From contig JBNKLQ010000231.1 in assembly GCA_050292445.1 (NCBI GenBank), positions 1-9,782 of the forward strand: 9,782 nucleotides of DNA, given 5' to 3'. The notes beneath the pieces are model-generated. The model searched no databases, was not told where the DNA came from, and worked only from the letters and a program-made list of their open reading frames with translations. Position numbers and translations under genes: made by a program. Position 1 is the first letter of the stretch; every line of letters begins with the position of its first letter. This DNA comes from Leptofilum sp050292445. Lineage in GTDB: Bacteria; Chloroflexota; Anaerolineae; Promineifilales; Promineifilaceae. Positions 6,604-9,782 of this stretch are shown here, piece by piece.

Positions 6604-7782
6604 ATGGCAACTAGCCAGGCAGCAGTTTACCGTGAACGGCCGTTCCTCGCCGTCTCGTTGACCCATTTTTTTGTTGATGTGTTGAATAACGGCCGTAACC
6701 TGCTAGTTGCGCTCTTGGCAGTGAGTTTAGGCTTGACCAACGCCCAGGTAGGCATCGCCCTGCTGCTGTACAACGTAGGCAACGCCCTGTCCCAACCGCT
6801 GTTTGGCTGGCTGGCCGACCGCATCGGGGCGCGCCTGTTGGTGACTGGTGGGTTGGGCTGGATGATCATCTTTTACGCCATCGCCTCGCTGGCTGGCGAG
6901 TGGCCTGCGCTCATTGCTCTAACCGTGGCCAGCATTGGTTCCGGCGCATTTCATCCCACAGGCACGATGGTCGCCAGCCGCACCAGCGTCACTTACCGCA
7001 GCCGGATCACGGCGCTCTTTTTTATGGCCGGGCAAATTGGGTTATTTCTGGGGCCGGTGCTGGCGGGCATGATGCTGGATGCATACGGCCGTCCCGGTTA
7101 CATCCTCCTGCCCATTTTGGCCCTGACGGCAGTTGCCAGCAGTTGGCGCTGGCTGATTGATGCACCCGATGTTCATAAAAAAGCTGAGGCTACCGTAGTG
7201 GTTGTGCCAGAAACGGCCGTTCCCCATCCACCCCATTTTCGGCGGCGCATCTTTGTCCTGTCACTCATCATTCTGGCCAGCAGCACCGCCAGCATTGCCA
7301 TCATCACCTTCACCCCCATCCTCTTCACTGAACAAGGCTACGATCAATCCCTCATCGGCTGGCTGTCTGGGTTGATTATGATGGGATCGGCCGTGGGCGG
7401 CGTGGTTGGCGGCACCTTGGGAGACCGGATTGAAGGCAAATGGGTCATTTTGCTGGGGTTGATCGGCTCCATCCTGCCTTACTACTTTTTTGTCCCAGCC
7501 AGCGTGCCCTGGCAAGCTATTTTGTTGCTGCTGGCCGGATTTTTTGGCGGAATGCCCCACACCATCCTGGTGATCATGGTACAATCGTTACTACCGAAAC
7601 AACAAGCAATGGCGTCTGGGTTGGCACTGGGTTTTATGTTTTTTAGCGGTGCCGTAGGCAGCTACTTTGTTGGGCTGATTGCCGACCGCATCGGCCTGGG
7701 CACAACTCTGCAAGGGTTGGCACTGCTCCCTCTCATCGTCGTTTTTATCGCTATCTGGCTGCCCAGTCAGACGCAAAAATAG
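6604..7782 (+). CDS. MFS efflux transporter, fosmidomycin-resistance (Fsr)-like
   Basis: The protein has 392 residues and about 12 membrane helices in two halves joined by a cytoplasmic loop (about 190-215). It opens with LAVSLTHFFVDVLNNGRN, an Fsr-like first helix. The major facilitator motif A appears as GWLADRIGAR (68-77) and again, weaker, in the second half as GGTLGDRIEGK (269-279). The Fsr-like GSGAFHPTG lies at 112-120, followed by the FFMAGQIGLFLGPVLAG helix. The family exports small hydrophilic compounds or drugs by proton antiport; the substrate here is unknown. The frame extends upstream to a TTG at 6499, but the ATG at 6604 with AGGAG is the sensible start and matches the family N-terminus. 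The stop is 6 bases from the sucA ATG, so the two genes share a transcript. Four ACGGCCGT palindromes lie within this gene, one coding for the central loop. Confidence 0.88.
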   Translation: MATSQAAVYRERPFLAVSLTHFFVDVLNNGRNLLVALLAVSLGLTNAQVGIALLLYNVGNALSQPLFGWLADRIGARLLVTGGLGWMIIFYAIASLAGEWPALIALTVASIGSGAFHPTGTMVASRTSVTYRSRITALFFMAGQIGLFLGPVLAGMMLDAYGRPGYILLPILALTAVASSWRWLIDAPDVHKKAEATVVVVPETAVPHPPHFRRRIFVLSLIILASSTASIAIITFTPILFTEQGYDQSLIGWLSGLIMMGSAVGGVVGGTLGDRIEGKWVILLGLIGSILPYYFFVPASVPWQAILLLLAGFFGGMPHTILVIMVQSLLPKQQAMASGLALGFMFFSGAVGSYFVGLIADRIGLGTTLQGLALLPLIVVFIAIWLPSQTQK

Positions 7783-9696
7783 GTGATTATGGATATTTGG
7801 CATGAGTTCCATGGGCCAAACGCTGGCTACATCCTGGAACTTTACGAAAAGTATCAACAAGACCCCGACTCGGTGGATGCCGCCACGCGGGCGCAATTTG
7901 AAAAGTGGCCGCCTCCAGCAGAGGTTTTGCAAAATGGGCATGGGGTGCGCGAAACGGCCGTTTCCCAAACTCCTGCCTTCCAACCTGAAAAAATCATGGG
8001 GGCAGTCAATCTGGCGCAAAGCATCCGCAAATTTGGCCACATGGCCAGCCAGATCGATCCGCTGGGCCTGTTCAATCCGCCCGGCGATCCCGATCTGGAG
8101 CTGGAAACCCACAACATCAGCGAAGCTGATTTGGCAGCGCTGCCCGCCAGCCTGATTGGTGGCCCGGCAGCGAACCACGCCGCCGACGCCAAAGAGGCCA
8201 TCGACGCGCTGCGGCAGATCTACTCCGCCAGCATCGGCTTCGACTACGCCCATGTACGCGTGCCGGAAGAGCGCCAATGGCTGCAAGAAATGGTGGAAAC
8301 GCGTCGCTTCCGGCCGCCCACGACGCCCATCGACAACCATGCCCTGCTTGGCCGTCTCACCGAAGTGGAAACGTTTGAGCTGTTTTTGCACCGCATCTTT
8401 CCTGGCAAAACGCGCTTTTCCATCGAGGGGCTAGACATGATGGTGCCGATGCTGGATGAAATCATCGGTGGCGCGGCTGAGGCAGAGGTGTTTAATGTGC
8501 TCATTGGCATGGCGCACCGGGGGCGATTAAACGTGTTAGCCCATATTTTGAAACGGCCGTATCAAGAAATCCTCACCCAGTTCAAAGACCCCGCCCAGCA
8601 CAATCGCTACGAAGGGCGCAACTATCGCGGCTGGACCGGTGATGTGAAGTACCACGCCGGAGCAGACCGAAAAATTGATTTTGAAGCAGACGACATCATT
8701 GATCTGGTCATCAAAATGACGCCTAATCCCAGCCATTTGGAGCATGTCAATCCGGTGGTTGTAGGCATGGCGCGCGCGGCTGGCACGCTGGTCAACGAAC
8801 CGGGCAAGCCACAGTTTAACCATTCCATCACGCTGCCCATTCTCATTCATGGGGACGCCGCTTTTTCTGGGCAGGGGATTGTGGCTGAAACATTGAACAT
8901 GCACCGGCTGCCCGGCTATCGCGTGGGCGGTACGATTCATATCATCGCCAACAACCAGATTGGTTTTACCACCAACTACTGGGCCAGCCGCAGCACGCGC
9001 TACGCCAGCGATCTGGCCAAAGGATTCAAAATTCCCATCGTGCATGTGAATGCCGACGACCCGGAGGCGTGTATTGAGGTGGCCAGATTGGCCATCGCTT
9101 ACCGGCAACGCTTCCAGGAAGATTTTCTCATCGATTTGGTCGGCTACCGGCGGTATGGCCACAATGAGGGGGACGAACCGCGCTTTACCCAGCCGCGCAT
9201 GTACCGGGCCGTGGACCAACTGCCGACGGTGCGGGAAAAGTGGGCCAGCACGTTGATTGGGCGCGGAGAGATTGATGAATCTGAGCCGGAAAAGCAAATC
9301 GAAGCCAAGATGGGGCATCTGCAGGAAATTTACGAGTCGTTAAAAGTTGAAGAGATTGCCGACACGCTGGAACCGCAAGCAGAACTGCCTCCCAAGGGTG
9401 CGGCAAAAGAGGTGGCAACGGCCGTTTCTGCCCAAACCCTCCGTGAACTCAACCTCGCCGCACTAGAAACGCCCGATGATTTCAACCTCAACCCCAAGCT
9501 GGCCCGCGCTATAAAAAAGCGCCGCTCCGCCCTGGATGACGCCAACAAACGCAGCATCGATTGGGCCACGGCCGAAGATTTAGCCCTGGCATCTATCCTG
9601 GCCGACGGCACCGCCATTCGCCTGACGGGGGAAGATGTGGAGCGCGGCACGTTTAGCCACCGCCATGCCTTGTTACGCGATGGGGAAAACGGCCGT
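6636..9696. repeat. Iterated 8-bp palindrome ACGGCCGT (HIP-like), 8 copies here plus one at 1788
   Basis: Exact copies start at 6636, 6689, 7085, 7213, 7954, 8553, 9418 and 9689, with a ninth at 1788-1795 in the Nramp-like gene. Eight of nine are preceded by A, and several extend toward GAAACGGCCGTTTC. A uniform-base expectation for the window is about 0.15. The copies are scattered singly inside genes rather than in an array and are read in all three codon phases: T-A-V four times, (N/Y)-G-R three times, R-P twice. This points to selection or deposition at the DNA level. Confidence 0.8.
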
Positions 9697-9782
9697 GTCA
9701 CCCAGGTCTCCTTCCACAACGTCCCCTCCTTCGTCTATGCCCTGGACGAGCAGGTAGATGTCCCCAGCATCGGCCCTATTCG
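7789..9782 (+). CDS. sucA: 2-oxoglutarate dehydrogenase E1 component (3' end beyond window)
   Basis: This is the thiamine-diphosphate-dependent E1 subunit that decarboxylates 2-oxoglutarate in the TCA cycle and passes the succinyl group to the lipoyl E2. Open for 664 codons from the ATG at 7789 to the window edge; the family has about 900-950 residues. The N-terminal segment FHGPNAGYILELYEKYQQDP is the E1-type peripheral helix, so this is plain E1 and not the actinobacterial E2-E1 fusion. Active-site motifs include MAHRGRLNVLAH (241-252), NPSHLEHVNPVV (from 313), the ThDP/Mg motif GDAAFSGQG (355-363), NNQIGFTTN (388-396), HVNADDPEA, and YRRYGHNEGDEP. The pyrimidine-binding domain begins near LTGEDVERGTFSHRHA. 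The last 25-30 residues before the edge are less like the family. An AGGTGA overlapping the MFS stop serves as a modest ribosome binding site. Four ACGGCCGT palindromes lie inside, mostly in linker or loop codons. Confidence 0.96.
   Translation, partial: MDIWHEFHGPNAGYILELYEKYQQDPDSVDAATRAQFEKWPPPAEVLQNGHGVRETAVSQTPAFQPEKIMGAVNLAQSIRKFGHMASQIDPLGLFNPPGDPDLELETHNISEADLAALPASLIGGPAANHAADAKEAIDALRQIYSASIGFDYAHVRVPEERQWLQEMVETRRFRPPTTPIDNHALLGRLTEVETFELFLHRIFPGKTRFSIEGLDMMVPMLDEIIGGAAEAEVFNVLIGMAHRGRLNVLAHILKRPYQEILTQFKDPAQHNRYEGRNYRGWTGDVKYHAGADRKIDFEADDIIDLVIKMTPNPSHLEHVNPVVVGMARAAGTLVNEPGKPQFNHSITLPILIHGDAAFSGQGIVAETLNMHRLPGYRVGGTIHIIANNQIGFTTNYWASRSTRYASDLAKGFKIPIVHVNADDPEACIEVARLAIAYRQRFQEDFLIDLVGYRRYGHNEGDEPRFTQPRMYRAVDQLPTVREKWASTLIGRGEIDESEPEKQIEAKMGHLQEIYESLKVEEIADTLEPQAELPPKGAAKEVATAVSAQTLRELNLAALETPDDFNLNPKLARAIKKRRSALDDANKRSIDWATAEDLALASILADGTAIRLTGEDVERGTFSHRHALLRDGENGRVTQVSFHNVPSFVYALDEQVDVPSIGPI

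Noticed and set aside
7591..8391. 266-codon minus-strand open frame across the MFS/sucA junction
   Set aside because: It is antisense to two well-identified genes. Its translation is low-complexity, rich in Arg/Gly/Gln and matches no family; it arises from codon bias in the genes opposite.
8536..9318. 260-codon minus-strand open frame inside sucA
   Set aside because: It lies wholly antisense to conserved catalytic regions of sucA and shows no recognisable domain or ribosome binding site.
9330..9719. 129-codon minus-strand open frame, Ser/Arg/Ala-rich
   Set aside because: It is a shadow of sucA codons with composition typical of the reverse frame.

Overview
The window looks like a chromosomal stretch of an aerobic, heterotrophic bacterium, probably Chloroflexota (Anaerolineae-like). 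This is inferred from the style of the proteins (acidic, Pro/Ala-rich lipoprotein linker; NarX/LiaS-type kinase with GAF; sulfite oxidase-like protein without a signal peptide). No rRNA or other marker is present, so the taxonomy is tentative. GC content is moderate, and no tRNA, rRNA, CRISPR array, insertion sequence or phage gene was seen.

Left part, all on the minus strand. (1) The first 1017 bases hold the N-terminal 339 codons of a LivJ/LivK-type solute-binding lipoprotein that runs off the left edge. (2) After a 211-base gap comes an apparent three-gene operon, transcribed from about 5466 down to 1229. It encodes a membrane histidine kinase with HAMP and GAF domains, a NarL-type response regulator, and a divergent Nramp-superfamily membrane transporter. 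A good sigma70-like promoter lies just before the kinase gene, and the regulator's ribosome binding site is built from the kinase's last codons. (3) Upstream of that is a separate gene for a cytoplasmic sulfite oxidase-like molybdopterin protein.

Centre. Bases 6266-6603 form a divergent intergenic region with candidate promoters in both directions and a 59-base palindromic repeat made of 9-base units.

Right part, plus strand. An Fsr-like MFS transporter is followed after 6 bases by sucA (2-oxoglutarate dehydrogenase E1). The latter has 664 codons here and runs off the right edge. It implies an oxidative TCA cycle.

The most unusual signal is not a gene: the 8-base palindrome ACGGCCGT occurs 9 times (about 0.15-0.2 expected), 8 of them within 6636-9696. 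It is read in all three codon phases and often falls in protein linkers or loops. It resembles the HIP1 iterated palindrome of cyanobacteria in behaviour, though not in sequence.
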